Assembly: GCA_019510125.1 (NCBI GenBank)
Contig: JAEKKX010000011.1
Coordinates: 62,001 to 126,000 of the forward strand
Reading direction: 5' to 3'
DNA length: 64,000 bases
Source: Lysobacterales bacterium
Lineage (GTDB): Bacteria; Pseudomonadota; Gammaproteobacteria; Xanthomonadales; Xanthomonadaceae
Shown here: positions 40,949 to 51,781 of the stretch, piece by piece
Numbering within the stretch: the stretch's first letter is position 1
How the letters are laid out: each line of letters begins with the position of its first letter
Notes under the pieces: generated by a model
The model's database searches: none
What the model saw: the letters and a program-made list of their open reading frames with translations, nothing else
What the model was told of the DNA's origin: nothing
Made by a program: the position numbers and the translations under genes

Positions 40949-41679
40949 TACACCCCGTCCCCGCCCCGCCCCGGGCAGCCCCAGTTGAGGATCTGCGTTC
41001 CCGGGGGCAGCACGCGGCGGAACATCGCGACGCGCTGCGGCTTGGGGTTCACGACGACCGGGCGCTGCGCGGCCTGCAGCAGCGGCAGGTCGGCGCTGCT
41101 GTCGGAGTAGGCGGCGGCGACGGGTGCGGTGTAGCCGGCCTCGCGCAGCATCGTCATCTTCATGCGGTAGTGGCAGTGGCGCAGCGCGCCGATCGCGCCG
41201 AACTTCGGGCCGACGATCGTGCCGATCACCGGCAGGTCCTCGTGGGCGACGAAGGCGAGGATCGCGCGGGCCAGTTCCGGCGGCGCGCCGGTGGCGACGA
41301 CGACGTTGTCGCCGGCTTCGCGATGCAGGCGCAACACGTCCAGCGCGATCGGCAGCAGCCGCGCGCGGATCGCCTCGGCGTGCGCGGCGACGTAGCGGTC
41401 GGTGGCGAGGTTGAAATCCGCGGTGGTGCGCATGCCCAGCGTGCCCACCCACACGAACGCGGAGATGCCGCGGCGGCGCGTGGGCATCCACGCGACCATC
41501 GGGCCGGCGATCGGCGCGATCAGCAGCGCCAGCGCGCAGCGCCACCAGTCGCGCTCGATCAGCCACTTGAACAGGTGGCTGCCGGAATCGCCGTCGTACA
41601 GCGTGTGGTCGAAGTCGAACACCACCAGCGGCGCGTCGGCCGCGGAGGCCGCGGGACCTGCATGCTTCAACGCGCTCAT
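40948..41679 (-). CDS. HAD-superfamily hydrolase, subfamily IB (PSPase-like)
   Basis: 243 residues from ATG 41679, which overlaps the trpC stop (ATGA). Motif I is [17 protein letters not shown]; motif II is [10 protein letters not shown]; the last acidic motif is [14 protein letters not shown] membrane-like hydrophobic segment ([16 protein letters not shown]) is common in this subfamily. Phosphatase activity is likely; the substrate is unknown. It closes the trpG-trpD-ABM-trpC operon. Confidence 0.88.
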   Translation of the reverse strand: MSALKHAGPAASAADAPLVVFDFDHTLYDGDSGSHLFKWLIERDWWRCALALLIAPIAGPMVAWMPTRRRGISAFVWVGTLGMRTTADFNLATDRYVAAHAEAIRARLLPIALDVLRLHREAGDNVVVATGAPPELARAILAFVAHEDLPVIGTIVGPKFGAIGALRHCHYRMKMTMLREAGYTAPVAAAYSDSSADLPLLQAAQRPVVVNPKPQRVAMFRRVLPPGTQILNWGCPGRGGDGV

Positions 41680-42524
41680 GCGGGGAAGAACAGCGTCTTC
41701 AGCGCCGCGCCCGGATCGGCTTCGCGCATGAAGGATTCGCCGACCAGGAAGGTGTCGACGCCCGCGGCGAGCATCCAGTCGACGTCGGCGCGGGTGGCGA
41801 TGCCGCTCTCGGTGACGAGGATGCGGTCGGCCGGCACCGCGTACTTCAGCGACAGCGTGGTCGCCAGCGACACCTCGAAGGTGCGCAGGTTGCGGTTGTT
41901 GACGCCGATCAGCGGCTGCCGGCCACCGATCGCGGGCAGGCGCAGCGCGCGCTGCAGTTCGTCGGCGTCGTGGACTTCGACCAGCACGTCGAGCCCGAGG
42001 TCCATCGCTTCGCGATGGAGCAGCGCCATCGTGGCGTCGTCCAGCGCCGCGACGATCAGCAGGATGGCGTCGGCGCCGAGCACGCGCGCCTCGACGGCCT
42101 GGTACGGGTCGATCGTGAAGTCCTTGCGCAGCACCGGCAGCGCGCACGCGGCGCGCGCCTGCTGCAGGTAGGCGTCCGCGCCCTGGAAGAAATCCACGTC
42201 GGTGAGCACCGACAGGCAGGCGGCGCCGGCGGCTTCGTAGCGGGCGGCGATCGCGGCGGGGTCGAAGTCGGCGCGGATCACGCCCTTCGACGGGCTGGCC
42301 TTCTTCACCTCGGCGATGACCGCGGGCAGGCCGGCGTCGCGCTTCGTCGCGATCGCCGCCGCGAACCCGCGCGCGGGCGGCGCGTCGGCCAGGCGCGCGC
42401 GCAGCGCGTCCAACGGCGCGCGCGCGCGGCGATCAGCGACCTCCTCCGCCTTGCGGTCGAGGATGCGCTGCAGGATGTCCGCGCGTCGCGCGTCGCTGGG
42501 GGAGGCGGTGGCGTCGTTGCTCAT
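41676..42524 (-). CDS. trpC: Indole-3-glycerol phosphate synthase
   Basis: 282 residues from ATG 42524. TIM barrel with [55 protein letters not shown] and [12 protein letters not shown]. It closes the indole ring in tryptophan synthesis. Not fused to trpF. Overlaps both neighbours by 4 nt. Confidence 0.96.
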   Translation of the reverse strand: MSNDATASPSDARRADILQRILDRKAEEVADRRARAPLDALRARLADAPPARGFAAAIATKRDAGLPAVIAEVKKASPSKGVIRADFDPAAIAARYEAAGAACLSVLTDVDFFQGADAYLQQARAACALPVLRKDFTIDPYQAVEARVLGADAILLIVAALDDATMALLHREAMDLGLDVLVEVHDADELQRALRLPAIGGRQPLIGVNNRNLRTFEVSLATTLSLKYAVPADRILVTESGIATRADVDWMLAAGVDTFLVGESFMREADPGAALKTLFFPA

Positions 42525-42871
42525 GGGGTTGTCTTCGCGAACCAGTCGTAGGCGCGTTCGACCCTGGCGACGCGCGTGATGTAGCGGGTGTACCAGTCGC
42601 GGCGGCCGCGGTTGCGGGTCGCCGCGTGCTCGGCCTGGTGCTTCCAGGCGAGGATGTCGTTCTCGCTGCGCCAGTAGCTGATGGTGATGCCGACGCCGTC
42701 GGCGCCGCGCACCGATTCCACGCCGAGATAGCCCGGCTGCTGCGCGGCGAGTTCGAGCATGCGTTCCGCGGCCTCGGCGTAGCCTTCGGCGTCGGCGCCG
42801 TTGCGCAGCGAGGTGAACATCACCGCGTAGTACGGCGGCTCCGGGGTGTTCGCGAATGCGGTCTGCGACAT
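42521..42871 (-). CDS. Antibiotic biosynthesis monooxygenase (ABM) domain protein inside the trp operon
   Basis: 116 residues from ATG 42871. ABM ferredoxin-like fold: [34 protein letters not shown] and [20 protein letters not shown], the last motif typical of the heme-oxygenase-like/ABM group. It overlaps trpC by 4 nt and lies 8 nt after trpD, so it is made with the tryptophan enzymes. A link to indole or anthranilate chemistry is possible but only inferred. Confidence 0.85.
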   Translation of the reverse strand: MSQTAFANTPEPPYYAVMFTSLRNGADAEGYAEAAERMLELAAQQPGYLGVESVRGADGVGITISYWRSENDILAWKHQAEHAATRNRGRRDWYTRYITRVARVERAYDWFAKTTP

Positions 42872-42879
42872 GGGAGGGC

Positions 42880-43914
42880 TCAGGCCGCGGCCAGCGTCTG
42901 CGTGGTGGCGATGAAGTGTTCGAGCCTGGCGCGGGCATCGCCGCTGGCGATCGCCATGCGCGCGGCGTCGATGCCGTGGGCGATGCTGTCGGCGACGCCG
43001 GCCACGAACAGCGCGGCGCCGGCGTTGAGGCAGACGATGTCTCGCGGCAGCCCCGGCTTGTTCTCCAGCGCCTCCAGCAGCATCGCCTTCGACTCGATCG
43101 CGTCCTCGACCCGCAGGTTGCGGCTGGCAGCCATCGCGATGCCGTAGTCCTCGGGATGCACTTCGTATTCGCGGACGACGCCGTCGCGCAGTTCGCCGAC
43201 CAGCGTGGCCGCGCCCAGCGACAGCTCGTCCATGCCGTCGCGGCCCCACACCACCAGCGCGCGGCGGGCGCCGAGTTCCTGCAGCACGCGCGCCTGGATG
43301 CCGACGAGGTCGGGGTGGAACACGCCCATCAGGATGTTCGGCGCGCCGGCGGGATTGGTCAGCGGGCCGAGGATGTTGAAGATCGTGCGCACGCCCATCT
43401 CGCGGCGCACCGGCGCGACCACCTTCATCGCCGGGTGGTGCACCGGCGCGAACATGAAGCCGATCCCGGTGGCGTCGATGCAGGCGGCGACCTGCGCGGG
43501 CGGCAGTTCGATGTGCGCGCCCAGCGCTTCGAGCACGTCGGCGCTGCCGGACTTCGAGGACACGCTGCGGTTGCCGTGCTTGGCGACCTTCGCGCCCGCG
43601 GCGGCGACCACGAACATGCTCGCGGTGGAGATGTTGAAGGTGTGCGCGCCGTCGCCGCCGGTGCCGACGATGTCGACCAGGCGCTCGCGATCGCGCACCT
43701 CCACGCGGTTCGAGAATTCGCGCAGCACCGAAGCCGCGGCGGCGATCTCGCCGACCGTCTCCTTCTTCACGCGCAGGCCGGTGAGGATCGCCGCGACCAT
43801 CGACGGCGAGACTTCGCCGCGCATGATCTGGCGCATCAGGTCGACCATCTCGTCGTGGAAGATCTCGCGGTGCTCGATGGTCCGCTGCAGGGCTTGCTGG
43901 GGCGTGATCGACAT
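42880..43914 (-). CDS. trpD: Anthranilate phosphoribosyltransferase
   Basis: 344 residues. The PRPP loop [36 protein letters not shown] and [12 protein letters not shown] are all intact. Second step after anthranilate in tryptophan synthesis. Second gene of the operon, 37 nt after trpG. Confidence 0.96.
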   Translation of the reverse strand: MSITPQQALQRTIEHREIFHDEMVDLMRQIMRGEVSPSMVAAILTGLRVKKETVGEIAAAASVLREFSNRVEVRDRERLVDIVGTGGDGAHTFNISTASMFVVAAAGAKVAKHGNRSVSSKSGSADVLEALGAHIELPPAQVAACIDATGIGFMFAPVHHPAMKVVAPVRREMGVRTIFNILGPLTNPAGAPNILMGVFHPDLVGIQARVLQELGARRALVVWGRDGMDELSLGAATLVGELRDGVVREYEVHPEDYGIAMAASRNLRVEDAIESKAMLLEALENKPGLPRDIVCLNAGAALFVAGVADSIAHGIDAARMAIASGDARARLEHFIATTQTLAAA

Positions 43915-43951
43915 GGGTATCCGGAAGATCGACAGGCGGCGCGGGCCGCGC

Positions 43952-44527
43952 TCAGGCGGCGCGCGCGAGGAAGTTCTTCAGCAGCGCGTGGCCGTGCTCG
44001 GTGAGGATGGATTCGGGATGGAACTGCACGCCTTCGACCGGATGGTCGCGGTGGCGCAGGCCCATGATCTCCTCGACGCTGCCGTCCTCGTTCTCGGTCC
44101 AGGCGGTCACTTCCAGCGCCTCGGGCAGGCTGTGGCGGTCGACGACCAGCGAGTGGTAGCGCGTGGCCTCGTAACCGTCGGGCAGGCCGGCGAACACGCC
44201 CTTGCCGGCGTGGCGGATGCGCGAGGTCTTGCCGTGCATGATCCGGCCGGCGCGGACGACGTCGCCGCCATAGGCCTGGCCGATGCTCTGGTGGCCCAGG
44301 CACACGCCGAGGATCGGGATGCGGTCGCCGAGGCGGCGGATCACCTCCACCGACACGCCGGCCTCGTTCGGGGTGCAGGGCCCGGGCGAGATCACGATGC
44401 CCGCGGGCTGCAGGGCGTCGATCCCGTCGACGGTGAGTTCGTCGTTGCGGACCACCTTCACGTCCGCGCCCAGCGACTGGAAGTACTGGACGAGGTTCCA
44501 GGTGAAGCTGTCGTAGTTGTCGATCAT
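43952..44527 (-). CDS. trpG: Anthranilate synthase glutaminase component
   Basis: 191 residues from ATG 44527 (a GTG three codons upstream is possible). Class I glutamine amidotransferase: [16 protein letters not shown], oxyanion [12 protein letters not shown], nucleophile Cys in [15 protein letters not shown], and the His-Glu pair in [14 protein letters not shown]. It supplies ammonia to TrpE, which is not in this window and is not just upstream. It may also serve as PabA. Confidence 0.95.
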   Translation of the reverse strand: MIDNYDSFTWNLVQYFQSLGADVKVVRNDELTVDGIDALQPAGIVISPGPCTPNEAGVSVEVIRRLGDRIPILGVCLGHQSIGQAYGGDVVRAGRIMHGKTSRIRHAGKGVFAGLPDGYEATRYHSLVVDRHSLPEALEVTAWTENEDGSVEEIMGLRHRDHPVEGVQFHPESILTEHGHALLKNFLARAA

Positions 44528-44641
44528 CAGCAGCACGACAGCGGTCTCGCGGTCGAGGGGGGAGCGACAATGTAGCAGGCGACCGCCCGCGAGGGCAGGT
44601 CGGACGGGACGCGGCGCGGCGCGGAAACGGCCGCCGCGGGC

Positions 44642-46207
44642 TCAGCGCCGGTCGACGGCGCCGCGCGGGCGCGGCCGGTGCGCGGGCGCGGCGCCGGCGT
44701 CCACCGGGACGGGCGCCTGGACGGTCGGCACCTTGCGCGGCGGCCGGCGCACCGACACCACGAAGCCTTCCGCGGTCGCCGCGTCCACGGTCACCCGGAA
44801 GGCGAAGTCCGGCGAGGTCCACATCTCGCCGACCTTGAACATGCTGCCCTCGTTGTTGGCGCGGTTCGCCGGCGGCGTGTCGGCATCCACGCTCCACGCC
44901 GGTTCGCCGCGCGAGGTGTCGACCGAGTGGATGATGACCGCGTCGCCGGCCAGCCTGTTCTCGTAGTTGCCGACGCGCTTGCGCACTTCGACGACGTAGT
45001 AGCGGGTGCTCTGGTCCGGATAGCCCAGCACCAGCATCTGCACGTTGGACGACCCGGCCAGGCTGGCCCGGTCCAGGGCCAGCGACGTCGCGCCGCTGCC
45101 GGCGTTGATCGTCCGCTTGCGCGCGGCGGCGACCCAGCCCAGCCGGTTCCGCGAATACTGGCCGATGTGCTTGGGCAGCGTGCCGTAGGTGGCGTTGGGC
45201 ACGGCGTTGTTCCAGGCGTCGCTCATCACGTCCCACGGATTGTCGTAGGGGTCGCTGTCGGCGTCGGAATTGTTGGCGTGCGGCAGGCCGTAGCCGTGGC
45301 CCATCTCGTGGCACAGCGGCGCGAGGTTGCCGAACGACCACGGCGGGTTCCAGGTGGTGCTCCAGCACTTGTTGACGCCATCGAGCGTCGCGCACCGGCT
45401 GCCGCCCCAGGCGTAGCCGTCGAGGTCGCCGTTGAACATCATGTTGACGCCCTGCACGCCGCCGTTCACCGCGAAATTCACGTCGGCGTCGTGCGCGGCC
45501 ACGCAGTCGGTGAACAGCTTGCCGAGGTCGGCCTTGTCCTTGCCGTTGGCGTCCTTGGTGACGTAGTAGTCGCGCGGCTGCGGCAGCGTGGCCCAGCCGT
45601 AGGCGTCGCTGCCGGCGAGGTTGACCTGGTTGTAGGACACTTCCTGCCAGTAGTTGCCGAGCTGGCCGACGGCGGTGCCGTACTGGCCCTGGAAGAAGGC
45701 GCGGGTCTTCTGCTCGGTGGCGATGTCGCTGAACTTGCACATCAGCGTGACCCAGACCGTGGTCCCGCTGATCTTGGACGGGAATTCCGCCGCCTTCGCG
45801 GGCGCGAGGTCGCCCACCGGCACGATCGCGTCGATGACCGGCGCGGCCGCCCCGCGCTTGGCCGCGGCCGGCGCCAGCGACACCGCGACCCGCTTGCCGA
45901 ACAGCGCGTGCAGGTCGCCGGCGGCGCGCAGCGCCTGGTCGGGATCCAGTGCGTGGCGGGCGCCGGCGTCGTCCACCAGCGTCGCGCGGAACTGCGGCGC
46001 CGCGCCGGCCGCCTTCGGCGCCGGGTCGGCGTCGCCCCAGACCAGTTCCAGCCGGCCGACCAGCAGGGCGGGGGCGGCGACCGGGCCGCGATCGGGAGCG
46101 GCCCGTCCGGCCAGGATCGCTCCGCGGGGACCGGCCGCGGACTGGTCGGCGCAGCACAGGGCGAACACGATGGCCGCAAGGGCCGCGAGGGCGGACGGAC
46201 GGGGCAT
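44642..46207 (-). CDS. Secreted zinc metalloprotease (metzincin-like, M6-type)
   Basis: 521 residues from ATG 46207 with a signal peptide (MPRPSALAALAAIVFALCCA). A propeptide-like region leads to the catalytic domain: VTLMCKFSDI, GNYWQEVSYNQVNL, then the zinc motif CHEMGHGYGLPH (HExxHxxGxxH) and a Met-turn in NPWDVMSDAW. This fits the metzincin clan, near the M6/immune inhibitor group. Likely secreted and used for protein digestion. The last 25 residues are basic and Pro-rich. Confidence 0.88.
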   Translation of the reverse strand: MPRPSALAALAAIVFALCCADQSAAGPRGAILAGRAAPDRGPVAAPALLVGRLELVWGDADPAPKAAGAAPQFRATLVDDAGARHALDPDQALRAAGDLHALFGKRVAVSLAPAAAKRGAAAPVIDAIVPVGDLAPAKAAEFPSKISGTTVWVTLMCKFSDIATEQKTRAFFQGQYGTAVGQLGNYWQEVSYNQVNLAGSDAYGWATLPQPRDYYVTKDANGKDKADLGKLFTDCVAAHDADVNFAVNGGVQGVNMMFNGDLDGYAWGGSRCATLDGVNKCWSTTWNPPWSFGNLAPLCHEMGHGYGLPHANNSDADSDPYDNPWDVMSDAWNNAVPNATYGTLPKHIGQYSRNRLGWVAAARKRTINAGSGATSLALDRASLAGSSNVQMLVLGYPDQSTRYYVVEVRKRVGNYENRLAGDAVIIHSVDTSRGEPAWSVDADTPPANRANNEGSMFKVGEMWTSPDFAFRVTVDAATAEGFVVSVRRPPRKVPTVQAPVPVDAGAAPAHRPRPRGAVDRR

Positions 46208-46330
46208 GGCGGGCGCCTCGGCGACAGGTCGGCGGATCGTAGCACCGGGGTCCGACGCGAACCGCGACCGGTGCCGCGGTGCCCGCTCCGGTAAGCTGTC
46301 GGGAACCGCCGTTCGTCGATTGCCGCCCCC

Positions 46331-47257
46331 ATGCCCCATCTGGAACTCACCCTGCGCTGCCGCGAGGCGGACCAGCCGCGCTACGAACACGCGCTCGAAG
46401 ACGTCGGCGCGCTCGCGGTCACCCTGCTCGACGCCGAGGCCGAGACCCCGAACGAGCGCGCGATCCTGGAGCCGGGCGTCGGCGAGATGCCGATCTGGAA
46501 CGCGGTCGCGCTGTCGGCGCTGTTCGAAATCGACACCGACCCGCTGATCCTGCTGGCGGCGCTGGAGGCGTTCGACCCCGGCCTGGACTGGACCGGCGCG
46601 ACGTTCCGCAAGGTCGAGGACCAGGACTGGGAGCGGGCGTGGATGGACCAGTACGTGCCGCTGCACTTCGGCGCGCGGACCTGGATCGTCCCCTGGAACC
46701 ACGCCCTGCCCGAGGGCGCCGACGCCGCCGACGCGGCGGTGGTGCGGCTCGACCCGGGGCTGGCGTTCGGCTCCGGCACCCACCCGACCACCGCCCTGTG
46801 CCTGCGCTGGCTGGACGGACTGGCGGCCGAGGGCGTGCTGCAGGGCCGCACCGCGCTGGATTTCGGCTGCGGCAGCGGCATCCTGGCGCTGGCCGCGCTG
46901 AAGCTCGGCGCGGCGCGCGCGGTCGGCGTCGACAACGACCCGCAGGCGATCCTCGCCACCACCGACAACGCCGAGCGCAACGGCGTCGGCGATCGCCTCG
47001 CGGTGCATCTGCCGCAGGACGAACCGGAGGCGACCTATCCGGTCGTCGTCGCCAACATCCTCGCCAAGTCGCTCGATGCGCTGGCCGACACCCTCGCCGC
47101 GCGGGTCGCCCCCGGCGGCCGGATCGCGCTGTCGGGCATCCTCGACGGCCAGCAGGCGCCGCTGCTGGAGCGCTACGCGCCGTGGTTCGACGCCCTGGTC
47201 GTCGCCCACGAGGGCGACTGGGTCCGCATCGACGGCCGCCGCCGCGCGGACGCCTGA
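46331..47257 (+). CDS. prmA: Ribosomal protein L11 methyltransferase
   Basis: 308 residues. N-terminal substrate domain, then [31 protein letters not shown] and the SAM motif [20 protein letters not shown], ending [14 protein letters not shown] (N-I-L). It trimethylates L11. A TAAGCT hexamer at about 46292 may be its -10 element. Confidence 0.95.
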   Translation: MPHLELTLRCREADQPRYEHALEDVGALAVTLLDAEAETPNERAILEPGVGEMPIWNAVALSALFEIDTDPLILLAALEAFDPGLDWTGATFRKVEDQDWERAWMDQYVPLHFGARTWIVPWNHALPEGADAADAAVVRLDPGLAFGSGTHPTTALCLRWLDGLAAEGVLQGRTALDFGCGSGILALAALKLGAARAVGVDNDPQAILATTDNAERNGVGDRLAVHLPQDEPEATYPVVVANILAKSLDALADTLAARVAPGGRIALSGILDGQQAPLLERYAPWFDALVVAHEGDWVRIDGRRRADA

Positions 47258-47271
47258 CCCGCGACGCATGC

Positions 47272-47277
47272 TTCAAT
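47272..47277 (+). promoter_or_regulatory. -10-like TTCAAT before the zinc-ribbon gene
   Basis: TTCAAT, AGCGCG, ATG at 47284. Weaker hexamer than at the other sites but the same six-base spacing. Confidence 0.3.
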
Positions 47278-47283
47278 AGCGCG

Positions 47284-48174
47284 ATGTTCATCAACTGCCC
47301 GTACTGCAAGGCGCTGGTGTCCACCGATCCGGTGACGGATCTGCCGCCGGTGCGCTGCCCGCACTGCGACAGCATGCTGCGCCGCGATCCCGACGCGCTC
47401 GACGAGGACGAGACCCAACCGCTCGACGTCGCCGCGCTGCTGCGCACGCCGTACGCCGCCGGCGCGCCGGCGGCCTCGCCGACGACGGCGGACGCGGCGG
47501 TCACCGACGCGGCGGTCACGGACGCAGCCGTCGCCCGGAGCGAAGAGCTCGTCGAAGTCGAACAGCACACCGACGCACGCGCCCCCGGCACGCCCGCAGC
47601 GGCGGCCGCTGCAACCGCCACCGCGCCCGCCGTCGCCGTGTCGCCGGCGCGCCCGCGACGCACGCGCGGCATGCCCAGCTTCGTCCACGGGCCCGCGCGC
47701 CCGGCAGGCCCGCGCGAGCGCTGGCTGCCGATCGCGGTCGGCGCGCTGAGCGTGCTGCTCGCGCTGCAACTGCTGCTGGCGGACCGGGCGCGCCTCGCCG
47801 GCGATGCGCACTGGCGCCCGCTGCTGGAGGCGGTCTGCGGCGCGCTGCGCTGCGCGCTGCCGCCGTGGCGCGAACCGGCCGCGTTCACGCTGGTGCAGCG
47901 CGACGTGCGCCAGCATCCTTCCCTGCCCGGCGTGCTGCGGGTCACCGCCACGTTCCGCAACGATGCGCGCTGGGCGCAGCCGTGGCCGCGCCTGCGGCTG
48001 ACGCTCACCGACGGCAACGGCCGTGCGGCCGGCCAGCGCAGCTTCGATGCCCGCGAATACCTCGGCGGTGCGCCGAGCCAGCCGCTGCTCGCCGGCGGCG
48101 AAAGCGCGGCCGTGGCGATGGACATCCTCGAACCGGCGTCCGACATCGTCGGCTACGACTTCACGTTCCGCTGA
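47284..48174 (+). CDS. Zinc-ribbon, single-pass membrane protein (DUF3426)
   Basis: 296 residues. [15 protein letters not shown] and [12 protein letters not shown] form an MJ0042-type zinc ribbon; a long Ala-rich linker (with a TDAAV repeat) leads to one membrane helix ([20 protein letters not shown]) and a periplasmic DUF3426 domain with the pair [12 protein letters not shown]. Conserved between prmA and fis in this order; function unknown. TTCAAT lies 6 nt before the ATG and no ribosome site is seen. Confidence 0.88.
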   Translation: MFINCPYCKALVSTDPVTDLPPVRCPHCDSMLRRDPDALDEDETQPLDVAALLRTPYAAGAPAASPTTADAAVTDAAVTDAAVARSEELVEVEQHTDARAPGTPAAAAAATATAPAVAVSPARPRRTRGMPSFVHGPARPAGPRERWLPIAVGALSVLLALQLLLADRARLAGDAHWRPLLEAVCGALRCALPPWREPAAFTLVQRDVRQHPSLPGVLRVTATFRNDARWAQPWPRLRLTLTDGNGRAAGQRSFDAREYLGGAPSQPLLAGGESAAVAMDILEPASDIVGYDFTFR

Positions 48175-48467
48175 ACCGCGGCGGCGACGACGCGACCTCC
48201 CGTCGCCGGCGAAACACCGGGCCGGCGGCAGGCGATACCGCGACGATACCGGAACGATGCGCGCAGCCAACGAGAAAAGCTCCCATTGCCGGACAATCAG
48301 CGCGCGACGCGCCATTCATCGGGAAATCCCGCGTGGAAACGCCGGATCGGCCGCGTTCACCATGGCAGCGCCCGGACGGCCACGCTAGACTCTCCGCCCC
48401 GCCGATACCGGCGGAGCGGCCAGGGACGGGGCCGCGCTGGGCACATCTCTCCGCCGGGACCTCGTTC

Positions 48468-48737
48468 TTGAACGCCGAACGCCACGACGCCGCACCCCGT
48501 TCCGCTCCGCGCGTGCCGCTGCGCGAGCACGTCGCGCATTCCGTGCGCCGCTACATCGGCGATCTCGACGGCGCGGACACCTCGAACCTGTACGAAGTCG
48601 CGCTGCGCGAACTGGAGATCCCGCTGTTCGCCGAAGTGCTGCGCCACTGCGACGGCAACCAGAGCCGCGCCGCGGCGATGCTCGGGATCCACCGCGGCAC
48701 GCTGCGCAAGAAACTCAAGGATTACGGGCTGGCCTGA
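48468..48737 (+). CDS. fis: DNA-binding protein Fis
   Basis: 89 residues if started at TTG 48468 (MNAERHD...), the length of xanthomonad Fis; no ATG or GTG fits better. The C-terminal helix-turn-helix is very well conserved: [20 protein letters not shown] then KDYGLA. Fis bends DNA and tunes rRNA and growth-phase promoters. A TAGACT at 48386-48391 is a possible -10 element. Lies between the zinc-ribbon gene and purH. Confidence 0.88.
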   Translation: MNAERHDAAPRSAPRVPLREHVAHSVRRYIGDLDGADTSNLYEVALRELEIPLFAEVLRHCDGNQSRAAAMLGIHRGTLRKKLKDYGLA

Positions 48738-48781
48738 GCCGGGCGCCAATCGTCCGCGCCGGGTCGCCGGACCGCCTCGTC

Positions 48782-48787
48782 TATAAT
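48782..48787 (+). promoter_or_regulatory. -10 element of purH
   Basis: Consensus TATAAT 33 bases before the purH ATG. The -35 region at the right distance (CCGGGT) is poor, so an activator or extended contacts may be needed. Confidence 0.5.
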
Positions 48788-48819
48788 CGCGGCCTCCCCG
48801 CCGCAGTGCCCCCGCCCCC

Positions 48820-50409
48820 ATGACCAGCCCGCTTTCCGGCGCCCCGGTGACGATTCGCCGCGCGCTCCTGTCCGTGTCCGACAAGACCGGCCTGATCGAC
48901 CTCGCCCGCGCCCTCGCCGCCCGCGGCGTCGAACTGATCTCCACCGGCGGCACCGCGAAGGCGATCCGCGACGCGGGCCTGCCGGTGCGCGACGTCAGCG
49001 ACGTCACCGGCTTCCCGGAAATGATGGACGGCCGGGTGAAGACGCTGCATCCGCTGGTCCACGGCGGCCTGCTCGGCCGCGCCGGCATCGACGACGCGGT
49101 GATGGCCGAACACGGCATCGGCGCGATCGACCTGCTGGTGCTGAACCTGTATCCGTTCGCCGCGGTGTCGGCGAATCCGGCGAGCAGCTTCGAGGACGTC
49201 ATCGAGAACATCGACATCGGCGGCCCGGCGATGCTGCGCAGCGCGGCCAAGAACTTCGCCCGCGTCGCGGTGGCGACCGATCCGTCGCAGTACGCCGCGC
49301 TGGTCGAGGAACTCGCCGCGAACGACGGCGCGCTCTCCGGCCGCACCCGCTTCCGGCTCGCGGTGGCCGCGTTCGACAACGTCGCCTTCTACGACGCCTG
49401 CATCAGCAACCACCTGTCGTCGCTGGGCGAGGACGGCGAACGCCGGCTGTTCCCGGCGCAGAACAACAGCAATTTCGTCAAGGTGATGGACCTGCGCTAC
49501 GGCGAGAACCCGCACCAGCAGGCCGCGTTCTACCGCGACCTGTGGCCGGTGCCGGGCACGCTGGCGACGTTCGCGCAGTTGCAGGGCAAGGAGCTGAGCT
49601 ACAACAACCTCGCCGACGCCGACGCCGCGTGGGAATGCGTGCGCCAGTTCGGCACGGCCACGCCGGCGTGCGTGATCGTCAAGCACGCCAATCCGTGCGG
49701 CGTGTCGGTCGCGTCCAGCGCGCTCGAGGCCTACGAACGCGCCTACGCGACCGATCCGACCTCGGCCTTCGGCGGCATCCTCGCGTTCAATGTGCCGGTC
49801 GACGGCGCGACGATGAAGACCATCCTCGATCGCCAGTTCGTCGAGGTGCTGATCGCGCCCGACTACGCCGACGAGGCGCTCGCCTATGCGAAGAAGAAGG
49901 CCAACGTGCGCGTGCTGCGCATCCCGCACGGCGACGGCCGCAACAACATCGACGTCAAGCGCGTCGGCTCCGGCCTGCTGATGCAGACCGCCGACGTCCG
50001 CGAAGTGACCGCCGACGAACTCAGGGTGGTGACCAGGCGCGCGCCGACCGAAGCGCAGCTCGCCGACCTGCTGTTCGCCTGGCAGGTGGCGAAGTTCGTG
50101 AAGTCGAACGCCATCGTCTACGCGAAGGACCTGCAGACGATCGGCGTCGGCGCCGGGCAGATGAGCCGCGTGTATTCCGCGCGCATCGCCGGCATCAAGG
50201 CCGACGACGCCGGCCTCGTCGTTCCCGGTTCGGTGATGGCCAGCGACGCTTTCTTCCCGTTCCGCGACGGCATCGACGCCGCGGCGCAGGCCGGCATCGC
50301 CGCCGTCATCCAGCCCGGCGGCTCGATGCGCGACCAGGAAGTCATCGACGCCGCCGACGAGCACGGCCTCGCCATGGTGTTCACCGGCGTGCGCCATTTC
50401 CGGCACTGA
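48820..50409 (+). CDS. purH: Bifunctional AICAR formyltransferase/IMP cyclohydrolase
   Basis: 529 residues. The N-terminal IMP cyclohydrolase domain ([42 protein letters not shown]) is joined to the AICAR transformylase domain with [18 protein letters not shown] and [13 protein letters not shown] (Lys-His catalytic pair). Last two steps of IMP synthesis. purD follows two small genes later. Confidence 0.97.
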   Translation: MTSPLSGAPVTIRRALLSVSDKTGLIDLARALAARGVELISTGGTAKAIRDAGLPVRDVSDVTGFPEMMDGRVKTLHPLVHGGLLGRAGIDDAVMAEHGIGAIDLLVLNLYPFAAVSANPASSFEDVIENIDIGGPAMLRSAAKNFARVAVATDPSQYAALVEELAANDGALSGRTRFRLAVAAFDNVAFYDACISNHLSSLGEDGERRLFPAQNNSNFVKVMDLRYGENPHQQAAFYRDLWPVPGTLATFAQLQGKELSYNNLADADAAWECVRQFGTATPACVIVKHANPCGVSVASSALEAYERAYATDPTSAFGGILAFNVPVDGATMKTILDRQFVEVLIAPDYADEALAYAKKKANVRVLRIPHGDGRNNIDVKRVGSGLLMQTADVREVTADELRVVTRRAPTEAQLADLLFAWQVAKFVKSNAIVYAKDLQTIGVGAGQMSRVYSARIAGIKADDAGLVVPGSVMASDAFFPFRDGIDAAAQAGIAAVIQPGGSMRDQEVIDAADEHGLAMVFTGVRHFRH

Positions 50410-50461
50410 GCCCCGCCCGGTGCCGCCGCGGCGCCGGCCCACGATCCCCGGGATATCCCGC

Positions 50462-51298
50462 ATGAAGCGACTGCCCTTGCTCCTCGCCACGCTCGGCGCC
50501 ACGGCGGCGTTCGCCGCGACGCCGGCGCCGCCCGCGCCGCGGCCGCCGTACAGCCCGCTCACCACGCCGGCCGCCGGCGTCGTCACCGACGCCGAGGTCC
50601 TGCGCCTGCTGCGCACGGCCTATCCGGGCGAGGCGGTGTCGCTGAAGGGCGAATGGAAGGCGAAGGCCGCGCATCGCACCGACGACGCACCCGCGCCGTC
50701 GCTCCGCAGCGTCTGCGCCGATTCCGGCCTGCAGGCTCCGGGCCCGCGCCTGGTCGCGGTCTGCGCCAGTTTCGACGACGCCGGCCACGCGCAGGCGGGC
50801 GAAGTCGATCTGTTCCAGTTGCTCGACCCGCGCGGCGGGCAGACCCAGGCGCGCATCGGCGCGCGCGAACGCGGCGTGCAGACCGGCGCGTGGGGCGCGC
50901 CCGGCGACGTGGCGCTGGTGGAGATCGGCAGCCGGCGCACCGCATTCGCGCTGTCCAGCGCGTTCACCAACATGGGCTGGACCACCGAAAGCGTGTCCCT
51001 GCACCAGGCCGACGACGACCGCTTCGTCGAGCGCCTGGCGTTCGCGACCCACCTCGACAACACCGGCGAGTGCGATCCCGACGGCGACCGCGGCTGCCGC
51101 GCGCGCTCGGTCTCGCTCGACTGCACCCTGCGCGTCGATCCCGCCAAGGCCGACCGCGGCTTCTACGCGCTCAGCATCGACATCGCCGGCGAACGCGGCG
51201 GCCGCAAGGTCAAGCGCAGCATCCCGACGACGTTCGACGGCACCCGCTATCGCGTCGCCCCGCGCGTGCTGGTGCGGGACGGGTGCGATCAAGGGTGA
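50462..51298 (+). CDS. Exported protein of unknown function
   Basis: 278 residues from ATG 50462. Signal peptide [18 protein letters not shown], a Pro-rich mature start, then a soluble domain with four cysteines ([26 protein letters not shown]). No family recognised. It separates purH from purD. Confidence 0.75.
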   Translation: MKRLPLLLATLGATAAFAATPAPPAPRPPYSPLTTPAAGVVTDAEVLRLLRTAYPGEAVSLKGEWKAKAAHRTDDAPAPSLRSVCADSGLQAPGPRLVAVCASFDDAGHAQAGEVDLFQLLDPRGGQTQARIGARERGVQTGAWGAPGDVALVEIGSRRTAFALSSAFTNMGWTTESVSLHQADDDRFVERLAFATHLDNTGECDPDGDRGCRARSVSLDCTLRVDPAKADRGFYALSIDIAGERGGRKVKRSIPTTFDGTRYRVAPRVLVRDGCDQG

Positions 51299-51346
51299 TG
51301 AACCGCCTGAACTTTCATGCCCATGCGCAATGTCCGGGGTATTGAT

Positions 51347-51781
51347 GTGTCCTTCTTTACGACGTCACTGCGGCCGTTGCTGCTGATTCCCTGCCTCGCG
51401 GCAAGTGGATGCTTGTTTGAAACACCCAGTTCCAGTTTCGCAGATCGCGCAGACGCCGAGCACAGCGAACTGTTCCACAAGGGCTGGCTGCCAGAGTGGA
51501 TTCCACCGTCCGCCAAGCGGATCCGCGAAAAGCATGACATCGACAGCAATGCGACGCTGATCCGATTCGAGTTCTCGCCGCCGGACCACCCCCCGTTTGG
51601 CAAGGCATGTGTGGAGACGACACACGAGGCACTGGAATTCACCTGGCTCGACGCCTACTGGTGGCCGACGCACGACGTCCTGGCGAGGATGCCGCACGTC
51701 TACCATTGCCCTCTTGATTCCGGTTATCTCGCCATCCCCGCAGAGGGTGGCCTCGCCTATTTCTGGAGAACCCGCGCATGA
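51347..51781 (+). CDS. Small putative lipoprotein of lower GC, overlapping purD
   Basis: 144 residues from GTG 51347 (preceded by CCGGGG); starts at 51317 or 51323 would add ten or eight residues before the signal sequence. The N-terminus [20 protein letters not shown] then GC looks like a lipoprotein signal. The rest is soluble with many aromatic residues ([13 protein letters not shown]). Not recognised. Its stop overlaps the purD ATG (ATGA), so translation is coupled. GC is lower than in neighbours, suggesting later insertion. Confidence 0.7.
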   Translation: MSFFTTSLRPLLLIPCLAASGCLFETPSSSFADRADAEHSELFHKGWLPEWIPPSAKRIREKHDIDSNATLIRFEFSPPDHPPFGKACVETTHEALEFTWLDAYWWPTHDVLARMPHVYHCPLDSGYLAIPAEGGLAYFWRTRA

